From positions 1-64,000 of the forward strand of contig JAAOMT010000034.1 of assembly GCA_016748015.1 (NCBI GenBank): 64,000 nucleotides of DNA, given 5' to 3'. Source of the stretch: Geosiphon pyriformis. Lineage: Eukaryota; Glomeromycota; Glomeromycetes; Archaeosporales; Geosiphonaceae. Shown here in pieces: positions 21,249 to 32,300 of this stretch. The notes beneath the pieces are model-generated. The model did no database searches. It saw nothing but the letters and a program-made list of their open reading frames with translations, and was not told where the DNA came from. The position numbers and the translations under genes are program-made. The stretch's first letter is position 1. Each line of letters opens with the position of its first letter.

Positions 21249-22120
21249 GAAACTCAAGAACTTAAAATCTTATACCAAGGACAATATACTATTGTACCTG
21301 CAACCTGTGGTACCTTTAACAAATGATCAGAAAAAGCTTCAGTATTTGAATTTGAAGAAGAGAAGGAAATGCCACTCACTGAAACCTACATGGCTCTTGG
21401 ATTACCATCCAATTGGGCTGAGAAAACAGAACAAAAGATTTTTGAAGAATCAAGGAGATGGAAGAAAGTTAGATATTCCACACCAGAACCATGAAAAGAA
21501 CCACCATACATTCCACTAAAATGCAAAGATTGCAAAAAGAAGCTTTCATCTATGGGAGCCTGTATCTCCCCAGAAGAAGAATACAAAACTCGCACTTGTT
21601 ACTTCTGCAAGACATACTATAAAGAACGATTTGGATCCCCAAAAAGAAGTGGAAAATAGGACAAAACTCCTTGTCTTACATGTGGAGAAATGCTACCAGA
21701 AGAATACAATTAGATTGATATAGCAATAAGAGAAGGAGTATGTGATCAAACCTGTCAATATGCTCTATCAATTTCGGAAAAAGTCAGAAGAGGAACACCA
21801 TTTGATGCAGCATACAACAGTGCTTTCAATAAACTTTACCACTACCCTCATGATGCTAAAATGATTTTTGACCTAGCAATGGCATTGATCAATGAAGCCA
21901 CCCAAAAAGATGTCTGCCAAATAAAAGAAGCTGAATATATTAAGTATACTATAGAATTAGCTGGATTTGATTATGAAGATGAAGTAGAAACCTACCACCA
22001 AATTGCAAGCCACACATATCCGACCAAAGAAGCTCAAATTCAATAATTAGAGCAAATAAACATTCAATTATGTGAAGAATGTATTATGCTTTGTGATGAC
22101 CAATGGTGTTTAGAATGTTA
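21249..22120 (+). pseudogene. Gypsy-C cysteine-rich module between protease and dUTPase
   Basis: About 290 codons in the pol frame with no domain I recognise. Paired cysteines recur: CKDCKKK (from 21522), CYFCKTYY, CLTCGEM, CDQTC, then CEECIMLC and CLECYAL (to 22118). The spacing suggests two or three zinc-binding clusters (CX2C pairs), separated by an acidic helical stretch (MIFDLAMALINEATQK). Stops at about 21325, 21494, 21658, 21712 and 22046 fit Trp or Gln codons. Protease and dUTPase lie directly on either side. It could be a nucleic-acid-binding or protein-interaction module; that is a guess. I do not know this insertion from described Ty3/Gypsy pol proteins. Confidence 0.6.
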
Positions 22121-23132
22121 TGCTCTTAGCATTCCTCTGCCAGATGAGAATGATGAAAATGAAATCGAATTTGGAGTATCTGAACTAAGAGAAAAACTAC
22201 CAACCACCCCCATCTATCTTCTTGAAAAACAATCATCTCTACAACTTAAATATTTTAACAACCATGGCCAAGAAATCAGACCAGAAAAAGCACACGAAAT
22301 TGATGCTGGATATGACTTAAGATACTCAGGAAAAAATACTTTGGTTCTCTAACCAAAGTCCTTGACAAAAATCAATCTCAAAATTGCTCTTGAAATTCCA
22401 TCCGAAGTAATGGTTCAAGTTGCCTCCCAATCATCATTGGCAAGCAAAGGAATCAATATTAGAGGAGGAGTTATAAATGCAGGATACACTGGAGACATTA
22501 CTATCATGTTGCAGAATGAGACAGACAAACCATTCAAAATTGAACATGCTGAAAAAATTGCTCAAGCAATCTACTTACTCTTAATCAACATTTTAGATTT
22601 ACAATCAGTAAACAACAGAGAACAATTGGGAAAAAGTAAAAGAGGAACTCAAGGTTTTGGTTCAACTGGACGATTTACAGTTCCAGTAAACATAGCTCTT
22701 AATACACAAAATAAATCTCACCAAATTTTTCAACTTTCCCAGCCAATTACCATTTCACCTTTTGGAGAACATCACGAAATTTACACTTGCTCAAAACCCA
22801 CCACTACACAACAAATCTTTGAATCCAATAAACAAATCTGTTTGAGGCATGAAATCTCAATTCCAAACGTTTATATTCCCAAAGGAATGAAAAAAATTCA
22901 AGTTATATTTTACAACCCCAATAATTACCATATTGTCTTATTAAACAAACTAGAGATTGGAATCATACACAGCAATATTTTTCAAGATGAAAACCCTCAA
23001 ATTGTCTCTAATTTCATCGAAATTGTAAGGCACACTCTACTTTTAAATCCAAATATCATTCCTACTACTGAAAACTACCACTTTTTGGAAGAAAAACTCT
23101 CTCAAATCAACATAGGTCCCTTAGAACCTTAA
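22121..23132 (+). pseudogene. Gypsy-C dUTPase domain and linker to RT
   Basis: All five trimeric-dUTPase motifs are recognisable: motif 1 HEIDAGYDL (Asp at 22302), motif 2 SQSSLASKG, motif 3 GVINAGYTGDI, motif 4 HAEKIAQAIY, motif 5 GTQGFGSTGR (22653-22673). The usual motif 3 reads GVIDxGYxG; the catalytic Asp is Asn here (codon AAT 22476-22478), one G-to-A step. A TAA at 22351-22353 after motif 1 probably replaces a Gln codon. The 150-codon linker after motif 5 (to TAA 23130) has no known fold. dUTPase would keep uracil out of the cDNA. The order protease-dUTPase-RT recalls the pro-linked dUTPase of some retroviruses. Confidence 0.88.
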
Positions 23133-24518
23133 CAACAAAGACAATTGAAACAATTGATAGCTGAATTTGCAGATATATTTGCAAAAGACAACAATGACTT
23201 GGAAAAAACAGATATTGTTCAACATTAGATCCATACAGGAGATGTTCCACCAAAACGTTAACAAGCTTATTAAGTGCCACCTGCCAGCCACCAATTCATT
23301 AGAGAAGATATTCAAAGAATGCTCAATAATGGATTGATTCAACCATCAAAAAGTCCTTGGGCCTCACCAGTAGTTTTAGTTAAAAAGAAAAATGGAAAAA
23401 TCAGATTCTGTATTAATTATAGATAACTAAATAGTGTTATAATTGGAGATGCCTACCCTCTTCCAGGAATTGATGACATGCTAGATGCTCTAGGAAAAGC
23501 CAAGTTCTTCTCAACTTTAGACTTGGAAAGTGGATACTGGCAAGTCGAAATGGACCCAAAAGACCAACCCAAAACAGCATTTACCACCCAGAGAAAAAAC
23601 TATGAGTTCAATGTTATGTCTTTTAGACTCTGCAATACATCAGCAACATTCCAATGACTTATGGATGTTGTATATAAAGGACTCTTATGGCAATCAGTAG
23701 TTGTCTATCTTGATGATACTGATGTATACTCACCAAGCTTTGAGACTCATCTCATTCACTTGTGAGAAGTTTTTCAACAATTACAGAAAGCAGGATTAAA
23801 GTTAAACATTGAGAAATATCACTTTGGAAAAACAAGCTTGATCTTTCTTAGACACATAGTTAGTAAAGATGGAGTCAAACCAAATCCAGGAATAATCAGT
23901 GCTGTCAAAAACTTTCAAACTCCCAAAAATACTACAGAACTAAGAGGATTTATAGGATTAGCCTCTTACTATCAAAAATTCATAAAAAAATTCTCAGAAA
24001 TTGCTAAACCACTCAATTATCTTACCAACAAAAACATACCATACAAATGGACTGAAGAACAACAAAAAGCCTTTGAAACTCTCAAAACAAAATTGACAAC
24101 AGCTCCAGTTCTTGCTTACTGAGATTTCAACAAACAATTTTAATTAGCCACTAATGCTTCACATATAGTATTTGGTGCCATCTTATCACAATTGGATGAA
24201 AATGGCCAGAAACAAATTATTGCCTATGCCAGCAGAACACTCAAGTCAACAGAACTCAAATATGGCTCAACTGAACTGGAAGTTGCTGCAATTATCTAGG
24301 CTCTCAAACACTTTCAACAATACCTGAAGAATGGAAAAGAATTTGACATAATAACAAACAATATTGGTCTCAAATGGCTTAATAAAAAGAAAACTGAACA
24401 AAATGCCAAACAGTTTCGATGGAATGACTTCCTAGCAGACTACAGATACATTGTACATTACAAACCAAGAAAACTACACACCAATGTTAATAGCCTTTCA
24501 AGAATGAGACAATATTAA
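23133..24518 (+). pseudogene. Gypsy-C reverse transcriptase and RNase H
   Basis: RT motifs in order: SPWASPVVLVKKKNGKIRF, FSTLDLESGYWQV, NVMSFRLCNTSATFQ, and YLDD at 23706-23717. Then comes the FIGLASYYQKFIKKFSEIAKPL connection typical of Ty3/Gypsy. RNase H follows: LATNASHIVFGAILSQ (the first catalytic Asp of the usual TDAS is Asn here), STELEVAAI, and VHYKPRKLHTNVNSLSRM, where VNS replaces the usual ADS. Stops at about 23226, 23262, 23270, 23426, 23658, 23763, 24123, 24144 and 24300 mostly sit at Gln, Arg or Trp positions. It would make the cDNA; inactive as it stands. Confidence 0.88.
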
Positions 24519-25955
24519 TACCAACATCAATACCAACAAAACACCAACAAACTTAACAACAGAACAAAACAACAAGATTACCAACAATAGATCCAGAAAA
24601 CTACAACAACATCAAAAACTATTTGGAGACTCTCATTATACCAGAAAATTGGTCTCCAAGTGAAAAACATCGATTACAACATCAATCTAAACAATATTTT
24701 ATACACCATAACAAAATATATTACAAAAACTGTAAAAACCCAAACCAACCACTTAGATTAATACAGGAAAATGAAAAAAAAAACAATTCTATACAACATG
24801 CACACAGATCTTTCTTCAGCACACTTGGGAAGAGATGGAACAATTCAAAAAACTCTTGAACATTATTTTTGGCTTCACATGCAAAAAGACATTTGACAAT
24901 ATGTAGAATCTTGTAATAGTTGTCAAAAAAGAGAAGGAACTTGCCTCACAGAACCTTTAAATCCAATCAAAGTTGGACAACCTTTTGACAAAGTTGGAAT
25001 TGATTTAGTCAGACCATTACTTATCACAACCCAAGGAAATTGTTATATTGCAGTTGCAGTGGATTATCTTACCAAATGGCCTGAAGCTAGAGCCATCCAA
25101 AGAGCAGATGCAAAATCAGTAGCAAATTTCATCTATGAAGACATTATCTGTAGACATGGATGCCCAATTGAACTCTTATCTGATCAAGGAACACATTTTG
25201 TGAACAACTTAATACAAGAAATTTGTGAATAGTTCAATGTCAAAAGACCTCTATCATCACCTTATCACCCTCAAACAAATAGACTTGTAGAACATTTCAA
25301 CAGAACATTGTGTGAATCTCTAGCCAAAGTCTCAACAGACTTTGAGCAGGAATGGGATATCTTTATTCCATCAGTGTTACTAGCATACAGAACACTAAAA
25401 CAAGATACTACAAAACACACACTATTTGATTTTACTTATAAAAGAACAGCAACATTACCAATTAATTTCACAGTGGAAACATACCCAGTGCAACCAATCA
25501 ATAAAGAAAACTTTCAAGAAACACTCCAAAGAAGAGCCTACACTCTTTTTAGTACACTGGAAAAAAAAAGAAGAATAGCAGCAACTCATATTGAACATTC
25601 CCAAGCTCAACAAAAAGAAAGACATGACAACAAATTACTACCTATTACTAACGAATTTAAAGTTGGAAATAAAGTTCTCTTACACAGAACTAAGGCTGAA
25701 AAACAATGGAGTGGAAAATTTGAAAACAAATGGGATGGATTATTTTATATTCACGAAATTTTAGGCAATGAATCATACAAGTTAAGACTTGATGACAAAA
25801 TACTAGCAAAAGTTGCACATGGAGACAGATTGAAACACTATCATTCCAAAAACAATCCTGAACCATTAATTCCACAAATTGGTACACATTCCCCTTTAAT
25901 TAATCCTGAAGATATTCCCCGAAATTTAGAACCAATAATTATAATAGAACAATAA
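24519..25955 (+). pseudogene. Gypsy-C integrase
   Basis: The N-terminal part is shifted in frame between about 24580 and an A-run at 24773-24783, then returns. HHCC zinc domain: HLGRDGTIQKTLEHYF and CNSCQKRE. The core has all three catalytic residues: Asp in GIDLV (25002-25004), Asp in LLSDQGTHF (25182-25184) and Glu in RLVEHFNR (25290-25292), with 35 residues between the last two. From 25308 to the stop at 25955 it is uninterrupted (215 codons) and includes KVGNKVLLHRTKAEKQWSG and KWDGLFYIHEILG (GPY/F-like). No chromodomain follows. TGA at about 24894 and TAG at 25231 break the earlier part. Confidence 0.88.
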
Positions 25956-26120
25956 CCAAACTTGAATACTTAAATTTTACAATAATTCTCCAATAAAAAC
26001 ACAAAGACAAAAAATAGTAAATAAATTACAAAAAACACCCAAACCTAAAAACAAATAAAAACCCCATATCCCAAAAATAATTTTTCTTATTTTTTCTTTT
26101 CATAATTAGTCAATTTTATT

Positions 26121-26828
26121 ATGATTATTCTCCGAAATATTCAACAAATATCCCAAAAGTTAATGTTAGCCTTAAAAACACTTCCTGACTTATCCATAAT
26201 GATTAATAGAAGTCAAATTAATTACATTCAGAAAGAAACCACAGCTCCAGTAGCAAATCATTCACAGAACTATCACCCCTATAGAAGAAAAACAAGAAGT
26301 CATTCTAAAAATAGGTTATCAAGACTTTTGAAGCAAGCACTAGAAGAAAGTCTTTTAATTGCCCCTATTGATATTCTATCAAATGCTACAATACAACAAA
26401 AACTTCTACTACTTCTCAATGAACAGAACAATGAACACACTCCTATTTATAAATACTTTCACATTGGAAAGACACTTTATGAATGAAAACTGAAACTTGA
26501 AGCAACATATCTCACTCCTGAAGCTATACAAAAACAAATCCACAATGAATTCAAAACAGCAGCTGGACCAACAAATACTTGCTACAAACTTAGAACAGCT
26601 TTTAGACTCTATAATTTGTTTAATACTTGTGAAAATGTTCTACAAAATCTAATACTACAACCAATAAAAATCCAATACATTGGCAAACTTACAGAACTGA
26701 AATTTCAACAATTTTTGGATCAGATTACTTCAATTATTTTGGATCACTATCTCAATATTACAGATAGTGCTTGGACTTCGATGGAGCTTAGTCTTGAGGA
26801 GGAGATTATATTACCAGTAGAATTTTAG
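26121..26828 (+). pseudogene. Gypsy-C ORF3, best preserved copy
   Basis: A 236-codon frame from ATG 26121, 166 bases after integrase, broken only by TGA 26484-26486 (LYE*KLK, probably a former Trp). It ends at TAG 26826-26828, just inside the 3' LTR. I do not recognise the protein. It has a basic middle segment (YRRKTRSHSKNRLSRLLKQ), a helix-rich C-terminus (KLTELKFQQFLDQITSIIL) and no signal peptide or hydrophobic anchor. Gypsy-A and Gypsy-B have a frame in the same place with a similar QFxxLQxxI pattern near the end. The basic patch allows nucleic-acid binding; this is inference. Confidence 0.62.
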
Positions 26829-27780
26829 CTATTAATTAGCATAAAATTACTCTTATAATTCCTATAATTAATTAGTATATTAATATTATTTCAAATTATT
26901 ATTTATTATTTAATCAATTATCACATATCATGATTTAATTAAAATAATCTAATTAGTATAACAGAAAGTAGGATGATCAAATTACACAATATCCTAAACT
27001 TTGTAACATTCTAAAATTCACCGAAATTTACAAAAATTTGCTGAAATTATGAATAGTTCACCCAAATTAATCAATAGTTTAGCGAAATAACTTGTAGTTT
27101 ATCAAAATGTATCTTTAGTTCACCGAAATTTGAGCAAAAAGAAAAAATGCAAGTTCATAGACTAGTACTACAACAAGTTGTATAAAAAAAGAGCTTTTTT
27201 CTTCAAAAAAATGTATCTTACTTTAGATTTATCTCTTAAAACCGTTCTTATACACACAAAAAGAAATAAATATTAAATAATTTGAAAAACCAAATTCTTT
27301 AATTATTGTACTTGGAAAATTCCCAAAACTCAACTAACATTTCAAAATTAATTAGCTACCAATTTCAGTAAACTGTTAGTAACTCCAGGCCTGGATAGAA
27401 AACGTTTCCCTTGACAGAATTCTATTTCTTTTACATTTCTTTTCTTTTTTTTTTCTTTTTTTATTACAATCATTAGGGTAGCCTACAGACGAGATTCCTG
27501 TAGAAGAGTTGACTTTCACAGCAAAGTAACTACACATTTTTAGTGAGCTCCCAGACAAGCAATTTCTGGGAAAGAGTTGACATTTACTACAATATAACTA
27601 CATAAAGTAACTAGCAAGGAATTGGCCATTCCACTTATAAGCCCAGCAGTTCAAATTATAGAAGATAATTTGAAGAGAAAATTCAGTTATTGGAGATTCA
27701 ACCACATCCAGAAAACGTGAATTCACAGCAAATAGGTATCAACAACATTACAGAAAAAAGACCAAAAACCTCTGGTAACA
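26809..27780 (+). repeat. 3' LTR of Gypsy-C
   Basis: A 972 bp match of the 5' LTR, preceded by the purine-rich GAGGAGGAGAT (polypurine tract, about 26796-26806). The first bases are TATTAC instead of TGTTAC (one G-to-A). It lacks one short repeat unit near 27030 that the 5' LTR has. Ends GTAACA at 27780. Confidence 0.92.
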
Positions 27781-29349
27781 ACGTACATGCTAGGAAACTT
27801 GCCAAAGCAATCTTTTTTTAACTGTATAAGTGATAATGAAAATAAGCTGGTACTTCCTCCTTGTGTGACTTTGGGATCCAATGTGCTGCCACTGTTTGAA
27901 TCATGTGCCATGGAAAAATGGAGCTTCAATTTATTAAAGTCTTTTGTACTTGACATTGAACTTTTGGCTGTGTCTGGTAAGACTGTTGGTGATAAGTTAA
28001 TCTGTGTGAAAAAAATTTTATTGAGTAGATGGTTTTGGAGAAGCTTCTACTCCCTCAAAATTCCTAGAAATCATCAGATCTTCATTTATCTCTGAATCTA
28101 GCTTGAATAAGGCAAGAAAATTGGCAATTTGTAAGAAAATTGTGGTAAATAATAATTTCAAAAAGGTTAGCGGTTATTCAAATAAAGAAATTGTTGTTAA
28201 GAAAATTCCAGTTAATCTTTCTAGATTAGCTGTAGAATCTGTTTTTTCCAAGTTTGAAAAGATTGTATCAATCAAGATACAGTTGATTGGCCTGTGGCAG
28301 AAAGCTTTAGTGGAGTTTGAATCATCTAAAATAGCTGATTTGGTCACAGCTAAATGGTCAGTTTATATGGAAAAAAATTCTGTTTGTGTGGCAAAAGCTG
28401 TTGATGATAAACATTTGTGGATTTCTAAAGATCTACATTGGACATTGCTCTATACTCTTCCAGTTGGTACAACAGCTCATGATCTTTCAGATTTGTTAGA
28501 ATTATATGATAAGAAAACTTGTTTTATTGACTGTAATCCCATTTCATATGTACATAATAGATGTGCAATTGTGTGTTTTGTTGATGAGGCATCCAAATTG
28601 GCTGCTATTGGTTCTACTCCAGTATTTAAGAGTGTAAATTTGTGCTGGGCTGGCCTTTCTTTGGCCTGTTGTACTTATTGCAAACAGTTTGGTCATATCT
28701 CTACAGGGTGTTCATTGGGTGGAAATTTTGGTGCTTGTGGTAAGTGAATGGTAACTCCTCAGGATTGGGTCTGTTTGGCAAATATATATAAGAAGAAGCA
28801 AGTGCCAATTGTTTGCCCAGTTTTTTTCAATGGGAAAACTTGGATCCAGGTGGCTGGTGGTTCTTTGTCTTGTGAAATTTTGTCAAATTCTTCTAGTGTT
28901 GGCTCGTTTTCAGGTGCAAAACCTGTTTTATTGGTTTCTGACTCCCTTGGTAATTTCTGTTTAGCTGAGCGTTTGGCTTTTCTGGAATGCTCTTTGAAGC
29001 TTTTAGTGGACCAGGTTTCAGATATTTTGAAAAAATTGAGTTTTGTGGAATTGGTGTCTCTAATATCTAGTCCCCATATATCTCCTCTGGTTGCTGTTGC
29101 ATTTGTTACAGCTAATGGGGATTTGGATATGTCTCTTAATTTTGTGATAGTGTCTCCTTCTTCCTCTTTTTTAGCTGTTGCTGATTTAGTTGCTGACCTA
29201 AGCTCAAGTAGTCCAAAGTTCTAACCACCAAGGTGGATGGATTAGAGTCCAAGATGGTGGCTTTGGAGATGTCAGTTGACTCTGTTTTGGAAAGATTGGA
29301 TTGTTTGTGCTTAGAATTGGGTTTGTTAATCTCTCTTGCTCCTCAATAA
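27781..29349 (+). pseudogene. L2 ORF1, main part: RRM-like and CCHC domains
   Basis: Continues the protein begun at 17479. It includes LNLLKSFVLDIELLAVSGK-type sequence, the first RRM-like domain (VVKKIPVNLSRLAVESVF, KIQLIGLWQKALVEFESSK), a second unit (LLYTLPVGTTAHDLSDLL) and the knuckle CTYCKQFGHISTGC (CX2CX4HX4C). A TGA follows at 28746-28748 (ACGK*MVTP); L3 has a TGA at the same place. Frame changes occur near 28030 and near 29215. Leu/Val-rich C-terminal heptads suggest a coiled coil. The ORF1 stop is TAA 29347-29349, overlapping the start region of ORF2. It would bind element RNA. Confidence 0.83.
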
Positions 29350-32300
29350 GAGACTTCATATGGAAATTCGTGACATGTAATGTTCATGGTATCAATGTCC
29401 CTGCCAAGCAGGAGGACATTATCCATTGGCATAAAAATTCTGGGAATTTGGTTTTGATAATTACAGAAACTAAGCTAAGATCTAGCAACAAACTTTAAAT
29501 TAAGGATAAGTTTAATGGTGTTAGGATTTTTTCATCTGGGTTGAATAAAGGCTTTCTTGGTGCTGGAGTCATGATCATTATGAATATTTCTTTAGCTCGT
29601 CATGTTAGTAAGGTTTCTGAGGTGCCAGGTCAGCTCTTTTTAGTCAAGCTGTTATTCAAAAATAAACTTTCTGTATCAATTTTGGGGCTTTATGTGAAGA
29701 TGTCTCTGGCTGTTTGTTTCTTTCAGTCTAATAATATCAATTCTATGATAGCTAAGATGGTCAATGAATCATTTTTTGTGGTTTTGGGTGGCGACTTCAA
29801 TAAAAATAATTTCTGAAAGTGTGCTAGTTTCAAAAAATGTCTAGATCTTGGTTTGGTCAATTTTTTGAGTGGAAGTTCTTATGTTAAAAAGCCCACATGG
29901 ACTAACTCTCAGGGTGTGGCTAAGACTATTGACTTTTTGTTTATTTCTTTGAACTTGGTTAATGCTGTGGTAGAACACGAGGTGTCAAATGTTGGTGAAT
30001 TTTTTGATATTGATCATCAGGCTGTTTTTATGTCTGTGAATTTGGGTAGGCTTTTGGACAAGCAAGCAAACAGAGATTAGTGGAAGTTTGATTTCAAAGG
30101 CACTAATGTCAATAAATGGGAAAAATTTAAAAATGCCACATTAGCCAATGCTGGGATGCTCTCTAATGAATTTGATACTGCTATCAAGCACTTGGACCTA
30201 GATGCTATGTGAGACGTTTTGCGCAAGATAATGACAATTTTGGCAAATGAGATATTTAGAAAGAAGTGGTTCAAGAATTTTGACAGTGTGTTTACCAAAG
30301 TTTTTTCAAAGTTTCATAAGTTGGAGCTTTTGGTCTCGAAAATTATCAAGGCCTCTCATGAAGAAAATGTTGCTAGTTTTGTCTCTCTTATGAAGTGTTG
30401 AGACTCTATGGACAATATCAAAACCTCAGTTGTTTAGGAGCTCATTGACTTTGGTATGGCCCCTAATCATGTTTGCTCTGTTCTCTTTGGTGTTAGGAAG
30501 TCTTATCATGCATCCAAGCTTGCTGAATCTTTGGCAGCTAAGGAAGCAAACATTAGGATGGCTATAGATAGGAGGATGGAAAGTTTTGAGATGAATAAGA
30601 GTTATACTATTAGGAGTGTTCTGGAGTGCTCTTTCCACAAAATGGTTCTAGACCATCTGGTAGTTAATGACAAGCTTATTTTGGAGCCCGATTCAGTTAA
30701 GTCTAAGGTAAATGTTATTATAAAAGATTGGACCAGGAAGCGTGGTGTGGTTGTTAATGTTTCTGATGTTTGGTTTCATTAATATTGGCCATTGGATTAT
30801 GTTTTTGATGAAGCCTTTTCTGGTGTCATGCATTTAGTTGAGTTAAGTAAGTTGCTTGATGTGATTTCCAATATGTCTGATGGCAAAGCTGCTGGTCTTT
30901 TGGGTATTACAAATGAGCTTTGGAAACATTATGACAAGTTAATTCTAGATATGCTTTTGGTGTTTTTAAATCTTTGCTTATCTTCCAAATTAATGCTTGG
31001 ATCTTGAGTAGAAGCTTGAATCTCAATGATTCCTAAATCTTATGAGTGGGAGGGTGTTCTCACAAATACCCACCCTATTGCTTTAATCGAAACAGCTCAT
31101 AAGATCTTTTCCAAGATCCTTTCCAATAGGATTTCTTTGGCATGCAGCTCTTTTGACATTTTTCGTGGAGACAATTTTTCAGTTTTAAAAAGTACAACAA
31201 CTCAGTCTCCTATTTTTGCTGTTGGATCAGTGGTTGAGAATGTATTAGAAAAGAATCAAGAACTCTGGTTGGTTTTGCAGGATATGCGGAAGGCATACAA
31301 TTCAGTTGGCTGGAAACATCTCGAGAAATGTTTGGTCAGAATCAAGATCTGTGGCAAGTTCATTCGGTTTTTTGGTGATATTTATAAAAATCGCACCAAC
31401 AGGGTGATGACAGACTTTGAACTGATGAATAGTTATTGTGTGCATGATGGTTTGAACCAAGGAGAGGTTTTTTCTCCTCTCTTGTGGCATATATTTTATG
31501 ATCCTCTACTATATGAAGTTAAGAGACAGGAAAGTGTATGTGGTTATAAGTTAAGTTCTCATTTTATTTCAAGGAATGATTATGTTGAGTCAAGGGCTGG
31601 GCTCTTTTCTTTTTTTGCTGCTGGTGTCTTTATTAATGATACAATTTGGGTTAGTAGTAGTCAAGCAGCTACTCAACACATTCTAGATGTTGCAAGTGAA
31701 TTTTTTTGGATAAATGATATTTCTATCAATAATGACAAGACAGTGGTCATTCCTATTAATAGCAGGGTCAGCACTCTTTCTCTTTTTATCAATGGCTTAC
31801 CAATCTCCATTGTCAAAAAGAGTAAATTTCATCAATATTTGGGTATTTTTCTATTAACTAAAGGTCTTTTAAAGCCTAGCTTGGCGAAGGCAAATTTAGA
31901 CATTCATTTTTTTACCAATCTGGTCCTGAAAAAAGCTGTCTCAGATAAGTAGTTCTTATATTTGGTGTTGGCAGTTTTTTATTCTATAGTTAGTTATAAG
32001 ACTCAATTCAGCTTTGTTCCCATTGGTATATGCAACAAGTAGGATGCCTTAATTCATAGAGGCTTGAAATTTAAATCCAGCCTACCTCTTAATTTTTCTA
32101 GTAATACAATTCATCATCCTTCCTTTTATGGTTTGAAATCTTTCTCTCAAGTTCAGTCTGAAAGCAAGGTGGCCTCTCTTGTTAGTTTTGCAAATTCGGG
32201 TGGCATCCTGGGATGCTTGTTCTCTCACAGGTTTCATGACTTGCAGGTTCTGTGCTGGTGCCCTGTTCATCCATTGAGTTCTTCTGTGCGTATTCATGCT

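Larger units (their letters stand above)
17858..27780 (+). mobile_element. Gypsy-C: nearly complete dUTPase-bearing Ty3/Gypsy element
   Basis: A 9.9 kb element with two LTRs (991 and 972 bp), a primer-binding site, gag, protease, Cys-rich region, dUTPase, RT, RNase H, integrase and ORF3. Gag to integrase is one frame apart from point stops and a pair of compensating frameshifts between RNase H and integrase (about 24580-24780). It is inserted in L2 ORF1. The four bases before it are ATAT (17854-17857) and the four after it ACGT (27781-27784). These fit one 4-base target duplication if both strands of a CpG decayed in the left copy. The LTRs differ by a few percent by eye, mostly transitions, so the insertion is fairly recent. 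Confidence 0.93.

Noticed and set aside
25690-25955. Chromodomain at the integrase end
   Set aside because: The C-terminus has only a GPY/F-like stretch; no aromatic cage pattern follows before the stop.
26121-26828. ORF3 as an envelope gene (errantivirus-like)
   Set aside because: No signal peptide, furin-type site or transmembrane segment is visible.
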